Source: an uncultured Schaedlerella sp.
GTDB lineage: Bacteria > Bacillota > Clostridia > Lachnospirales > Lachnospiraceae
Reading direction: 5' to 3'
Assembly: GCA_934435195.1 (NCBI GenBank)
Contig: CAKSAJ010000007.1
Span: 1 to 64,000, forward strand
DNA length: 64,000 nt
This document shows, in pieces, positions 17,402 through 26,413 of the stretch; the stretch's first letter is position 1, and each line of letters begins with the position of its first letter. The notes beneath the pieces are model-generated. The model ran no database searches, was not told the DNA's origin, and saw nothing but the letters and a program-made list of their open reading frames with translations. The translations under genes and the position numbers were made by a program.

Positions 17402-18058
17402 ATGGGATATAATGTAGCGATTGACGGACCGGCAGGAGCAGGAAAAAGTACGATTGCAAAGCTGGTCGCAAAAGAAAAAGGATATATTTACGTAGATACA
17501 GGTGCAATGTACAGAGGACTTGCAATTCATTTTATAAAAAGAGGACTCAAAGCAGAAGATATAAAAGGAATCGTGGAAGCTTGCAAAGATGCAGAAGTGA
17601 GTATCGTTTATGAAAACGATGTACAGCAGATATATCTGAATGGTGAAAATGTAACAGCTATGCTTCGAACAGAAGAAGTTGGTAATATGGCTTCTAAAAC
17701 ATCGGCAATTCCGGCAGTACGCGAAAAATTATTAGAACTTCAAAGGACACTGGCAAGAGAAAAAGATGTTATTATGGATGGCCGTGACATTGGCACAAAT
17801 ATTCTTCCAAATGCAGATGTGAAAATTTATCTGACAGCGAGTGTTGAAACAAGAGCAACACGCAGGTACAAAGAACTTCTGGAAAAAGGAGAAAACTGTG
17901 TGTATGAAGAAATCGCGCAAGACATCAAGGAACGAGACGAACGTGATATGAATCGAGAGATTGCTCCGTTAAAACAGGCGGAAGATGCTATTTTGGTAGA
18001 CAGTTCAGAAATGACAATAGAAGAAGTTGTAAAAACAATCTGCAGCTATTGTAAATAG
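17402..18058 (+). CDS. cmk: cytidylate kinase
   Basis: 218 residues. The P-loop IDGPAGAGKST is at 7-17, DTGAMYRG near 36, and the CMP-binding DGRDIGT near 125; the lid region RRYKELLEKGE also fits. It phosphorylates CMP and dCMP for nucleotide recycling. Length is typical (220). It lies 9 bases upstream of ispH, the cmk-ispH-rpsA order common in Clostridia. Confidence 0.96.
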   Translation: MGYNVAIDGPAGAGKSTIAKLVAKEKGYIYVDTGAMYRGLAIHFIKRGLKAEDIKGIVEACKDAEVSIVYENDVQQIYLNGENVTAMLRTEEVGNMASKTSAIPAVREKLLELQRTLAREKDVIMDGRDIGTNILPNADVKIYLTASVETRATRRYKELLEKGENCVYEEIAQDIKERDERDMNREIAPLKQAEDAILVDSSEMTIEEVVKTICSYCK

Positions 18059-18067
18059 GAGGAACTT

Positions 18068-18925
18068 ATGGAAGTAATTCGTGCAAAAACAGCAGGATTT
18101 TGTTTTGGGGTAAAACGTGCAGTAGATACCGTATATGAACAATTAGAAAAGGCTTCGGAAAGTACAACGATATATACATATGGTCCGATCATTCATAATG
18201 AAGAAGTTGTAAAAGATATGAAACAAAAAGGAGTTATCGTACTTCAAAGTGAAGCAGAGCTGGATGCGTTGACAGAAGGAACGGTGATTATTCGTTCACA
18301 CGGAGTGGAGAAAGCAATTTATGACAAGTTAAATGCGCAAGGAATTAAGATTGTAGATGCAACCTGTCCTTTTGTGAAAAAGATTCATAATATTGTACAA
18401 AAAGAAAGCACAAACGGAAATTATATTATTATAGTAGGGAACCCACAGCATCCGGAAGTAGAGGGGATTCGTGGCTGGACCGGTACAAAAGCAACGGTGG
18501 TACAAACGAAAGAAGATATAGATAAGTTGAAAATTCCGGAAAATGAAAAGGTCTGTGTTGTTTCTCAAACGACATTTAATTACAATAAATTTAAAGAATT
18601 AGTTGAAATTATTTTAAAAAAGAGTTATGATGTAAGTGTTTTAAATACAATCTGTAATGCTACAAAGGAGCGCCAGACAGAGGCACAGCACATTGCAGAA
18701 GAGGTGGATGCTATGATCGTAATTGGTGATAAACATAGTTCCAATACCCAGAAGTTATTTGAAATATGCAAAAACGCATGTAAAGATACGTACTACATAC
18801 AGACACTTGACGATTTGGATATGAATCAATTAGGGTCAGTGGAAACAGTAGGTATTACAGCAGGGGCATCCACGCCCAACAATATAATTGAGGAGGTTCA
18901 AAATAATGTCAGAATTATCTTTTGA
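18068..18925 (+). CDS. ispH: 4-hydroxy-3-methylbut-2-enyl diphosphate reductase
   Basis: 285 residues; last enzyme of the MEP isoprenoid pathway, making IPP and DMAPP. Three conserved cysteines for the 4Fe-4S cluster are seen: GFCFGVKRAV near 13, DATCPFVKKIH near 98 and NTICNATKERQ near 196. The SQTTFN segment and the GASTPNN C-terminal motif are also present. The last 20 bases overlap the start of rpsA in another frame. In several clostridia IspH and S1 are fused into one protein; here a TGA separates them. Confidence 0.96.
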   Translation: MEVIRAKTAGFCFGVKRAVDTVYEQLEKASESTTIYTYGPIIHNEEVVKDMKQKGVIVLQSEAELDALTEGTVIIRSHGVEKAIYDKLNAQGIKIVDATCPFVKKIHNIVQKESTNGNYIIIVGNPQHPEVEGIRGWTGTKATVVQTKEDIDKLKIPENEKVCVVSQTTFNYNKFKELVEIILKKSYDVSVLNTICNATKERQTEAQHIAEEVDAMIVIGDKHSSNTQKLFEICKNACKDTYYIQTLDDLDMNQLGSVETVGITAGASTPNNIIEEVQNNVRIIF

Positions 18926-19988
18926 ACAAATGTTAGATGAGTCATTCAAAACAATTCATAATGGAGAGGTTGTAGAGGGTACAGTTATCGATGTGAAACC
19001 TGAAGAGATTATCCTTAATATCGGATATAAAGCCGATGGTATTATTACAAAGAGCGAGTACTCAAATGATCAGTCTGTAGACTTAACTGAAGCAGTAAAA
19101 GTTGGAGATGCTATGACTGTAAAAGTTTTAAAAGTAAATGACGGTGAAGGTCAGGTGTTACTGACATATAAGAGACTTGCAGCTGAAAAAGGAAACGAGA
19201 GATTAAAAGAAGCTTTTGAGAACAAAGAAGTATTAAAAGCAACTGTAACACAGATCCTTGGTGGTGGACTTTGTGCAGAAGTTGAAGGTGCAAGAGTGTT
19301 TATCCCAGCAAGTCTGGTATCTGATTCTTATGAAAAAGATTTGAGCAAATACGATGGACAGGAAATTGAGTTCGTGATCAGTGAATTCAATCCAAGAAGA
19401 AACCGTGTTATCGGTGATAGAAGACAGCTTCTTGTTGCAGAGAGAGCTGAGAAACAGAAAGAACTTTTTGCAAAACTGAACGTTGGTGATGTAGTAGAAG
19501 GAACAGTTAAAAATGTAACTGATTTCGGTGCATTTATCGATCTTGGTGGTGTTGACGGATTACTCCACATTTCAGAGATGTCTTGGGGAAGAGTTGAGAA
19601 TCCTAAGAAAGTATTCCATGTAGGAGATACAGTAAAAGTTCTTATTAAAGATATCAACGATACTAAGATTGCACTTAGCTTGAAATTCCCAGAGACAAAT
19701 CCATGGGCTGATGCTTCAGAAAAATTTGCAGTAGGTTCAGTAGTAACAGGTAAAGTTGCCCGTATGACAGACTTTGGTGCATTTGTTGAGTTAACACCAG
19801 GTGTTGATGCATTACTTCATGTATCACAGATTTCAAGAGCACATGTTGAAAAACCTTCAGATGTTCTTGCAGTTGGACAGGAAATAACAGCTAAAGTTGT
19901 TGATTTAAACGAAGCAGATAAGAAAATCAGCCTGAGCATGAAAGCACTTGAGAGTGCTGATGATTCACAGGAAGAAACAGAAGAATAA
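18906..19988 (+). CDS. rpsA: 30S ribosomal protein S1-type RNA-binding protein
   Basis: 360 residues with four S1 OB-fold repeats, starting about 18, 105, 190 and 275. The last two carry the clear signatures VTDFGAFIDLGGVDGLLHIS and MTDFGAFVEL ... DALLHVS. The C-terminus is acidic. It is thought to aid translation initiation or mRNA binding; the Firmicute form has fewer repeats than E. coli S1 (six). ATG at 18906 has AGGAGG (18891-18896) 9 bases upstream, inside ispH, so translation is probably coupled. Confidence 0.92.
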   Translation: MSELSFEQMLDESFKTIHNGEVVEGTVIDVKPEEIILNIGYKADGIITKSEYSNDQSVDLTEAVKVGDAMTVKVLKVNDGEGQVLLTYKRLAAEKGNERLKEAFENKEVLKATVTQILGGGLCAEVEGARVFIPASLVSDSYEKDLSKYDGQEIEFVISEFNPRRNRVIGDRRQLLVAERAEKQKELFAKLNVGDVVEGTVKNVTDFGAFIDLGGVDGLLHISEMSWGRVENPKKVFHVGDTVKVLIKDINDTKIALSLKFPETNPWADASEKFAVGSVVTGKVARMTDFGAFVELTPGVDALLHVSQISRAHVEKPSDVLAVGQEITAKVVDLNEADKKISLSMKALESADDSQEETEE

Positions 19989-20014
19989 TTTTAGTTGAAA
20001 AAGTTATATATAAC

Positions 20015-20037
20015 TGAAGAGGTCGGCTAGGCCTTTT
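20015..20037 (+). other. hairpin preceding the rpsA terminator
   Basis: GAAGAGGTC (20015-20023) pairs with GGCCTTTTC (20029-20037) with two G-T pairs and a 5-base loop. It stands 24 bases before the terminator, so the transcript 3' end would carry two hairpins. It may be a weak first terminator or a processing site. Confidence 0.4.
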
Positions 20038-20060
20038 CGGATTCTGTAAAGAACGTAAAG

Positions 20061-20091
20061 GACCAGCATCCATTGGGAGCTGGTCTTTTTT
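20061..20091 (+). terminator. terminator after rpsA
   Basis: GACCAGC (20061-20067) pairs with GCTGGTC (20079-20085), loop of 11 bases, then six T. Confidence 0.88.
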
Positions 20092-20167
20092 AATGCAAAA
20101 ATGACGAAAAATTCACAATCTAAAAATATATGAAATTAGAATTATGTACGTCAAAAGATACAAAAAA

Positions 20168-20196
20168 TTATCAAAATATACTGGAATTTGTATACA
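20168..20196 (+). promoter_or_regulatory. probable promoter of the rnf operon
   Basis: TTATCA (20168-20173), 17-base spacer, TATACA (20191-20196), 47 bases before the rnfC start, which has an AAGGAG site. Confidence 0.5.
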
Positions 20197-20242
20197 TAGT
20201 TTAGTAAAATTGTGACTAACGTAAAGGAAAGGAGAAAAAAGA

Positions 20243-21562
20243 ATGGGATTGTTAACATTTAAAGGTGGAATTCATCCAAATGATGGTAAAAGTCTTGCAA
20301 AAGATCAGCCAATTAAAGAAGTAATTCCAACAGGGAAGATGATTTATCCATTGTCTCAGCATATAGGTGCTCCGGCAACTGCAATTGTCGGAAAGGGAGA
20401 TGCTGTGCTAAAGGGACAGAAGATTGCGGAAGCAGGCGGATTTGTCTCAGCACCAATCTACTCATCTGTATCAGGTAAAGTGATTGCATTAGAAAAACAT
20501 TTGAACCCGACAGGAAACAGTGTGGATTGTATTGTGATTGAAAATGATGGTGAATATAATGAAGTGGAATATTCTAGCCAAAAAGCATTAGGAGAAATGT
20601 CAAAAGAAGAAATTCTTAACAAAATTGGCGAAGCAGGAATTGTAGGTATGGGAGGTGCAGGTTTCCCAACACGTGTCAAGTTGTCACCGAAGGAACCTGA
20701 CAAAATAGAATATATTATTGCGAACTGTGCAGAATGTGAGCCATATATTACAGCAGATTATAGAAGGATGCTTGAGAATACAGAAGAACTGGTAAGCGGT
20801 ATGCGAGTTGTATTGTCATTGTTTGAGAATGCAAAAGGAATTTTTGGTGTGGAAGATAATAAAAAAGACTGTATTGAAAAATTACAGGAAGCCATTAAAG
20901 ACGAACCTCGTATGGAAGTACGTGTTTTACAGACAAAATATCCGCAAGGAGCAGAGCGTCAGTTGATTTATGCACTGACAAAACGTGCTATTAATTCATC
21001 AATGCTGCCGGCTGATGCAGGATGCATTGTGGACAATGTGGAAACATTGGTGGGAATTCATAATGCAGTCGTAACCGGAAGACCATTATTAGAACGTGTT
21101 GTAACAGTTAGTGGAGACGCTGTAGTACATCCGGGAAACTTTAAAGTATTATTAGGAACAAATCATCAGGAAGTAATCGAGGCAGCAGGTGGTTTTAACT
21201 GTTCACCTGAGAAAGTAATTTCCGGTGGTCCAATGATGGGATTTGCAATGATTTCTCTGGATACGCCAATTACAAAGACATCATCTTCTATTCTGGCATT
21301 TGAGAAAGATGTTGTTGCGAAAAGCACAGAGTCAGCCTGTATTAACTGTGGCCGCTGCGTAGAAGTCTGTCCTAGCAGAATCATTCCGTCCAGATTGGCA
21401 GATTTTGCTCAGCGATTTAATGAAGAGGCATTTTTGAAATGGAACGGACTTGAATGTGTAGAATGTGGCTCTTGCAGTTATGTATGCCCGGCAAAACGTC
21501 AATTGAAACAATCCATTGGTGCGATGAGAAAAATTGCACTTGCTAATAAGAGAAAAAAATAG
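20243..21562 (+). CDS. rnfC: Rnf electron transport complex subunit C
   Basis: 439 residues. An N-terminal RnfC barrel-sandwich domain (1-100) and a Complex I 51-kDa-like NADH/FMN-binding domain (about 115-290, with GMGGAGFPT) precede two 4Fe-4S motifs: CINCGRCVEVCP near 367 and CVECGSCSYVCP near 406. It is the peripheral NADH-oxidising subunit of the ferredoxin:NAD+ oxidoreductase that pumps Na+ or H+. First of six genes in the clostridial order C-D-G-E-A-B. Confidence 0.95.
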   Translation: MGLLTFKGGIHPNDGKSLAKDQPIKEVIPTGKMIYPLSQHIGAPATAIVGKGDAVLKGQKIAEAGGFVSAPIYSSVSGKVIALEKHLNPTGNSVDCIVIENDGEYNEVEYSSQKALGEMSKEEILNKIGEAGIVGMGGAGFPTRVKLSPKEPDKIEYIIANCAECEPYITADYRRMLENTEELVSGMRVVLSLFENAKGIFGVEDNKKDCIEKLQEAIKDEPRMEVRVLQTKYPQGAERQLIYALTKRAINSSMLPADAGCIVDNVETLVGIHNAVVTGRPLLERVVTVSGDAVVHPGNFKVLLGTNHQEVIEAAGGFNCSPEKVISGGPMMGFAMISLDTPITKTSSSILAFEKDVVAKSTESACINCGRCVEVCPSRIIPSRLADFAQRFNEEAFLKWNGLECVECGSCSYVCPAKRQLKQSIGAMRKIALANKRKK

Positions 21563-21576
21563 AGAGGTGAAAGACA

Positions 21577-22509
21577 GTGAATGAACAGTTAAAAGTATCA
21601 TCTTCTCCACATATCAGGGATAAGGTGACAACCAGCAACATTATGCTGATGGTAGTGATCGCACTGTTACCAGCAACTTTCTTCGGAATTTATAACTTCC
21701 GTCATGAACATGCATGGGTACTTGTGGTTGTTACAACTTTAACGGCGGTAGCTACAGAGTATATTTATGAGCGATTAATGCATAAAACCATTACAATCAA
21801 GGATTTTAGTGCGGTTGTAACCGGATTATTACTTGCATTAAACCTTCCTCCTACACTTCCTGTATGGATGGGAGCTTTAGGCTCGATATTTGCGATTCTG
21901 GTTGTAAAGCAGCTTTTCGGCGGGCTTGGACAGAACTTCATGAACCCGGCACTTGGAGCCAGATGTTTTCTTTTGATTTCTTTTACAGGAAAGATGACGT
22001 ATTTTGTATACGATGGTGTAACAGGAGCTACTCCGTTAGCTGAATTAAAGGCGGGAGAAACTGTTAATACAATGAATATGCTTATTGGAAATATTCGTGG
22101 AACAATCGGAGAAACATCTGTACTTGCGATTATGATCGGTGCAATGTTTTTAATTCTTCTTGGAATTATTGATCTTAGAATTCCAGGTACTTATATTGTA
22201 ACATTTGTTATTTTTATTTCGATTTTTGGTGGACATGGTTTTGATCCACAGTTTATTACAGCACATCTTTGCGGTGGCGGTCTGATGCTTGGAGCATGGT
22301 TTATGGCAACTGACTATGTTACATCACCGATTACAAAGAGCGGACAGATAGTATATGGTATCTGCCTTGGTGTGCTGACAGGATTATTCCGTTTGTTCGG
22401 AGGATCAGCAGAGGGAGTTTCTTATGCGATTATTATCAGTAACCTTTTAGTTCCATTGATTGAAAAGGTTACTCTTCCAAAACCATTCGGTAAAGGAGGA
22501 GAAAAATAA
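21577..22509 (+). CDS. rnfD: Rnf electron transport complex subunit D
   Basis: 310-residue membrane protein with about eight to ten hydrophobic segments. The flavinylation motif (S/T)GA(S/T) appears as TGAT near residue 150 (DGVTGATPLAELK); in the family its last threonine carries covalent FMN attached by ApbE, whose gene lies at 25.3-26.3 kb. It ends one base into rnfG (TAATG overlap), so translation is coupled. NqrB homologue; the six-gene order shows Rnf rather than NQR. Confidence 0.95.
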   Translation: MNEQLKVSSSPHIRDKVTTSNIMLMVVIALLPATFFGIYNFRHEHAWVLVVVTTLTAVATEYIYERLMHKTITIKDFSAVVTGLLLALNLPPTLPVWMGALGSIFAILVVKQLFGGLGQNFMNPALGARCFLLISFTGKMTYFVYDGVTGATPLAELKAGETVNTMNMLIGNIRGTIGETSVLAIMIGAMFLILLGIIDLRIPGTYIVTFVIFISIFGGHGFDPQFITAHLCGGGLMLGAWFMATDYVTSPITKSGQIVYGICLGVLTGLFRLFGGSAEGVSYAIIISNLLVPLIEKVTLPKPFGKGGEK

Positions 22510-23123
22510 TGAATAAGATTATAAAAAATACAGGAATTTTGATGGCAATCACATTGGTTGCGGGAGCACTTTTGGGTCTGGTATATGAAGTTACAAAAGC
22601 ACCAATTGCACAGGCACAGGAAGATGCAAAACAAGAAGCTTACAGAACAGTTCTTGCAGATGCAGATACATTTGTAAATGAAGATGGTTTTAAAGAAAAT
22701 AAAGCACAGAAGATTTTGAACAAAGCCGGATATGACAGCGATGATATTTCAGAAGTTGTTGCCGGACAGGATGCTTCAGGAGAAACTGTAGGATATGTTA
22801 TTACTGTTACATCCCATGAAGGATATGGCGGAGATATTCAGATTTCTGTTGGTATTGAGAAAGATGGAACGGTGAAGGGTATTGAGATGCTCTCTATCAG
22901 TGAAACAGCAGGTCTTGGTATGAAGGCAACAGAGACTGATTTTAAAGACCAGTTTAAAGATAAAAAGGTTGAAAAATTCTCTTATACAAAATCAGGAGAA
23001 GAAGGCGATGATAAAATTGATGCACTGAGTGGTGCAACAATTACAACAAATGCCGTAACAAATGCAGTAGATTCTGCGCTGGTGTATTTTCAAGAAGAGT
23101 TAGGAGGTAGTGTAAATGAATAA
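22509..23123 (+). CDS. rnfG: Rnf electron transport complex subunit G
   Basis: 204 residues. One N-terminal membrane helix (about 7-27) is followed by an extracytoplasmic FMN-binding domain. The covalent FMN motif is SGAT near residue 175 (DALSGATITTNAVT). It passes electrons within Rnf outside the membrane face. Overlaps rnfD by one base and rnfE by eight. Confidence 0.95.
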   Translation: MNKIIKNTGILMAITLVAGALLGLVYEVTKAPIAQAQEDAKQEAYRTVLADADTFVNEDGFKENKAQKILNKAGYDSDDISEVVAGQDASGETVGYVITVTSHEGYGGDIQISVGIEKDGTVKGIEMLSISETAGLGMKATETDFKDQFKDKKVEKFSYTKSGEEGDDKIDALSGATITTNAVTNAVDSALVYFQEELGGSVNE

Positions 23124-23835
23124 ATATACAGAACGTTTATATAACGGACTAATCAAAGAGAACCCTACCTTCGTGTTAATGCTTGGTATGTGTCCGACAT
23201 TGGCGGTTACAACATCTGCTATTAATGGTGTTGGTATGGGGCTTTCAACAACAGTTGTATTGGTGTTATCCAATATGTTGATCTCTATGCTTCGTAAAAT
23301 CATTCCAGATTCGGTGAGAATGCCGGCGTTTATCGTGGTAGTTGCTTCTTTTGTAACAATTGTACAGTTTCTGCTTGAAGGATTTGTTCCAAGTCTTTAT
23401 GATTCATTAGGGTTATATATCCCGCTGATCGTTGTAAACTGTATTATTCTTGGAAGAGCAGAAAGTTATGCTTCAAAGAATCCGGTTCTTCCATCCATTT
23501 TTGATGGATTGGGTATGGGACTTGGTTTTACGCTTGGTTTGACATCAATTGGTATTGTCAGAGAATTAATCGGTGCCGGAACACTTTTTAATTATCAGAT
23601 ACTTCCAGATTCTTATCAGCCGATCACAATTTTCATTCTTGCGCCAGGAGCCTTCTTTGTCCTTGCGTGCCTGACTGCATTGCAAAATGTAATGAAGAAA
23701 AAAGCAATTGCAAAAGGTGATCCGAATGCAGCAAAAATCGGATGTGGAGCAGGTTGTGAATCATGTGGAAAGCGTTTGGAGTGCGGTGGCAGTGCTACAA
23801 TAGAGACAGATAAGAAAGAGGAGGAACAGAAATGA
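23116..23835 (+). CDS. rnfE: Rnf electron transport complex subunit E, with cysteine-rich tail
   Basis: 239-residue integral membrane protein with six predicted helices, of the RnfE/NqrD family, including NCIILGRAE and GLGFTL segments. The C-terminal 35 residues form a cytosolic or external tail with CGAGCESCGKRLECGG, four closely spaced cysteines absent from the short RnfE proteins I know (about 200 residues). This tail could bind a metal or Fe-S centre or only be a disordered extension. It overlaps rnfG by 8 bases and rnfA by 4. Confidence 0.93.
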   Translation: MNKYTERLYNGLIKENPTFVLMLGMCPTLAVTTSAINGVGMGLSTTVVLVLSNMLISMLRKIIPDSVRMPAFIVVVASFVTIVQFLLEGFVPSLYDSLGLYIPLIVVNCIILGRAESYASKNPVLPSIFDGLGMGLGFTLGLTSIGIVRELIGAGTLFNYQILPDSYQPITIFILAPGAFFVLACLTALQNVMKKKAIAKGDPNAAKIGCGAGCESCGKRLECGGSATIETDKKEEEQK

Positions 23836-24407
23836 AAGAATTATTGTTAATTGCAGTAGGTTCTGCATTTGTAAACAATGTTGTATTGAGTCAGTTTCTT
23901 GGAATTTGTCCGTTCCTCGGTGTTTCAAAGAACACAAAGACGGCAGCAGGCATGGGAGGTGCCGTTATCTTTGTTATTACAATATCTTCCTTTGTTACTG
24001 GTTTGATTTATAAGTTTATTCTTATTCCGACAGGCTTTGAATATTTACAGACAATCGTATTTATTCTGGTAATTGCAGCCCTGGTACAGTTTGTGGAAAT
24101 GTTTTTGAAGAAGGTCATGCCTCCACTCTATAATGCACTTGGAGTATTTCTTCCGTTGATTACGACAAACTGTGCGGTTTTAGGTGTTGCATTGACAAAT
24201 GTCCAGAAATCCTATTCGATTTTAGAGGGTGTTGTAAATGGAGTTGCAACAGCATTTGGTTTCCTTGTCTCAATTGTGTTGATGGCAGGTATTCGTGAAA
24301 AGATTGAATACAATGATATTCCGGAAGCATTTAAAGGAACACCGATCGTACTTGTAACAGCAGGGTTGATGGCGATAGCATTTTTTGGTTTTTCAGGATT
24401 GATTTAG
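23832..24407 (+). CDS. rnfA: Rnf electron transport complex subunit A
   Basis: 191-residue membrane protein, six helices, starting in an ATGA overlap with rnfE. Conserved NNVVLSQFLGICPFLGVS at the start and PLITTNCAVLGVAL in the middle; these half-channel segments are paired with RnfE and hold cysteines thought to ligate an intramembrane Fe-S centre. Length matches the family exactly. Confidence 0.96.
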   Translation: MKELLLIAVGSAFVNNVVLSQFLGICPFLGVSKNTKTAAGMGGAVIFVITISSFVTGLIYKFILIPTGFEYLQTIVFILVIAALVQFVEMFLKKVMPPLYNALGVFLPLITTNCAVLGVALTNVQKSYSILEGVVNGVATAFGFLVSIVLMAGIREKIEYNDIPEAFKGTPIVLVTAGLMAIAFFGFSGLI

Positions 24408-24417
24408 GAGGAAAAAT

Positions 24418-25227
24418 ATGATTACAGGTATTATACTGGCAGCCGTTATTGTCGGCGGAACAGGATTGTTCATCGGTGTTTTCCTTGGAGTGTCTGGAAA
24501 AAAATTTGCCGTTGAAGTAGATGAACGTGAAGAAGCAATTCTCGGTGTACTTCCGGGAAATAACTGTGGTGGTTGCGGATATGCAGGATGTTCGGGTCTT
24601 GCAGCAGCAATTGTAGCAGGAGAGGCAGAAGTAAGCGGATGTCCTGTTGGTGGTTCTCCAGTTGCAGCTAAGATAGGTGAAATCATGGGCGTTTCAGCAG
24701 ACGGACAGGAGCGAATGACAGCATTTGTAAAATGTGCAGGAACTTGCGAGAAAGCACAAGATGAGTATGAATATCATGGAGTGAGAGACTGCGTCATGGT
24801 CAATATGATGCAGGATGCCGGACCGAAAGGCTGTGATTATGGATGCCTTGGATTTGGAAACTGTGTGAAGGCATGTCCATTTGACGCAATCCATATTGTA
24901 AATGGAATTGCAGTGGTAGATAAAGAAAAATGTAAGGCATGTGGAAAATGTGTTGTTGCATGTCCAAAAAAATTGGTTGAACTTGTTCCATACAAACAGC
25001 AGACATTTGTACAGTGCAATTCTAATGATAAAGGAAAAGCTCTGATGGACGTCTGTGCAGTTGGATGTATTGGATGTAAGCTGTGCGAGAAAAACTGTGA
25101 AGCAGGAGCTATAACAGTTACAAATTTCCTGGCACATATTGATGCATCTAAATGTACTAATTGTGGGGTTTGTGCAGATAAATGTCCAAGAAAAGTTATT
25201 GTTCCGAGAAAAATTCCGGTATCTTAA
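24418..25227 (+). CDS. rnfB: Rnf electron transport complex subunit B (ferredoxin-type)
   Basis: 269 residues. An N-terminal membrane helix (1-25) is followed by the Fe-S motif CGGCGYAGC ... C (about 44-80). Four further ferredoxin-like cysteine groups near 140-150, 163-180, 198-215 and 240-260 include CKACGKCVVACP and CTNCGVCADKCP. It accepts electrons from reduced ferredoxin and feeds them to the membrane part. It is the last rnf gene and is followed by a bidirectional terminator. Confidence 0.95.
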   Translation: MITGIILAAVIVGGTGLFIGVFLGVSGKKFAVEVDEREEAILGVLPGNNCGGCGYAGCSGLAAAIVAGEAEVSGCPVGGSPVAAKIGEIMGVSADGQERMTAFVKCAGTCEKAQDEYEYHGVRDCVMVNMMQDAGPKGCDYGCLGFGNCVKACPFDAIHIVNGIAVVDKEKCKACGKCVVACPKKLVELVPYKQQTFVQCNSNDKGKALMDVCAVGCIGCKLCEKNCEAGAITVTNFLAHIDASKCTNCGVCADKCPRKVIVPRKIPVS

Positions 25228-25253
25228 TGGATTTGTAATTAGAATAATAGAAA

Positions 25254-25293
25254 AAATAAAAAAGTCTTTGCCGCATAAGGTAAAGACTTTTTT
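25254..25293. terminator. bidirectional terminator between rnfB and apbE
   Basis: AGTCTTTGCC (25263-25272) pairs with GGTAAAGACT (25279-25288) with one G-T pair; a run of A before and T after makes it work for both convergent transcripts. Confidence 0.9.
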
Positions 25294-25303
25294 ATTCTTT
25301 TTA

Positions 25304-26272
25304 TTATTCTACTGTAAGAAGTTGGTAATCAGATGTAATAAAAATAGCTTTTACGTTATCTAATTGTTTGATTAATTTAGCGGCCTCTTCGTAGCCAAGA
25401 GCATAGCAGGTCGTGCTAAGGGCATCGCCATCTACAGAGTTGTCAGAAATAATAGTTACTTGATAAAGATCATTTTGACATGGATAACCGGTAGAAGTAT
25501 CCAGTATATGATGGTAAATGGTGTCGTCTACTTTGAAATAGCGTTCATAATTACCGGAAGATACAACGGACTGATCTGTAATTTCCAGTTGTGTAATGGG
25601 TTCGTTTTGTTTGTCAAAAGGCTTTTGGATTCCGATATGAAAAGGCTGTCCATCGTAACGATTGCCTACTGCCAAAATATTTCCTCCTAGATTAATCAAG
25701 GCGTGTTTGACGTTCATACTGAGTAAATATTCTTTTAAACGATCGGCGATATATCCTTTGGCAATTCCGCCTAAGTCAATTTGTGCTTCTGGATCTAATA
25801 ATGTTACAGTGTTGCCATCGAGAACAATATTTTGATACCCTACATGAGCTAATGCCCTGGAAATATCTTCACTATTTGGTATTGCTCCACTGTGTTCACC
25901 ATTAAAGTCCCAAAGTTTGCTGACAGGGGCAATTGTAATATCAAATTTGCCATTTGAAAGTTCGCAGTAATACAAGGCAGTTTTTAAAATGTCGATGGTT
26001 TCATCAGATATAGTGACAGATTTTCCGTGTGCGGAATTAATCTGAGCAATTTCACTTGTTGGAATTTCTGTGCTGAATTTATTTTCATATTCCTGACACA
26101 TTTCTTTGCAGTTTTCTAACACATCAGGGTCTGTATCCCATGCCTGGATTTGAATGACGGTATCAAAATAAACACCGGATACTTGGATGAGTTCATCTTT
26201 TTTTTGTGAAGTACAACCCAAAAGTGAACATAAAATAAAAAAAGTAAGTAACAATGTGATATATTTTTTCAT
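25304..26272 (-). CDS. apbE: FAD:protein FMN transferase, lipoprotein
   Basis: 322 residues on the minus strand. A lipoprotein signal peptide ends LLGC (Cys near 20). The ApbE fold follows, with VSGVYFDTVIQIQAWD near 32, ALINLGGNILAVG near 200 and the C-terminal DGDALSTTCYALG (metal-binding Asp/Thr). It attaches FMN from FAD to Thr residues in (S/T)GA(S/T) motifs, here presumably in RnfD and RnfG just across the terminator. The start at 26272 is fixed by GAGGT 6 bases upstream; the longer frame beyond it is unsupported. Convergent to rnf, divergent from the NusG-II gene. Confidence 0.94.
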   Translation of the reverse strand: MKKYITLLLTFFILCSLLGCTSQKKDELIQVSGVYFDTVIQIQAWDTDPDVLENCKEMCQEYENKFSTEIPTSEIAQINSAHGKSVTISDETIDILKTALYYCELSNGKFDITIAPVSKLWDFNGEHSGAIPNSEDISRALAHVGYQNIVLDGNTVTLLDPEAQIDLGGIAKGYIADRLKEYLLSMNVKHALINLGGNILAVGNRYDGQPFHIGIQKPFDKQNEPITQLEITDQSVVSSGNYERYFKVDDTIYHHILDTSTGYPCQNDLYQVTIISDNSVDGDALSTTCYALGYEEAAKLIKQLDNVKAIFITSDYQLLTVE

Positions 26273-26324
26273 ATGTACCTCAAATTCTATTTCGTTATTG
26301 TATAATGTATAAAAAATACACTTT

Positions 26325-26353
26325 ATTATAACGGAAAATAGGAATTTATACAA
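26325..26353 (-). promoter_or_regulatory. SigA promoter of apbE
   Basis: On the minus strand TTGTAT (26353-26348), 17-base spacer, TATAAT (26330-26325), 52 bases before the apbE start. Confidence 0.7.
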
Positions 26354-26365
26354 TCGAACATGTGG

Positions 26366-26394
26366 TTGCATTTCTGAAAATGCTGTGCTATGAT
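26366..26394 (+). promoter_or_regulatory. SigA promoter of the NusG-II/Gx genes
   Basis: TTGCAT (26366-26371), 17-base spacer, TATGAT (26389-26394). Its -35 is 12 bases from that of the divergent apbE promoter, so one regulator could control both. Confidence 0.7.
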
Positions 26395-26413
26395 GGTATG
26401 CAAGAGGTAGAAT

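Noticed and set aside
18068..19988. IspH-S1 fusion protein
   Set aside because: A TGA ends ispH at 18923-18925 and the S1 frame is different, so they are two genes here.
20243..25227. Na+-NQR complex instead of Rnf
   Set aside because: The six-gene order C-D-G-E-A-B, a multi-cluster ferredoxin subunit B, and no NqrF or NqrA-type subunit identify Rnf.
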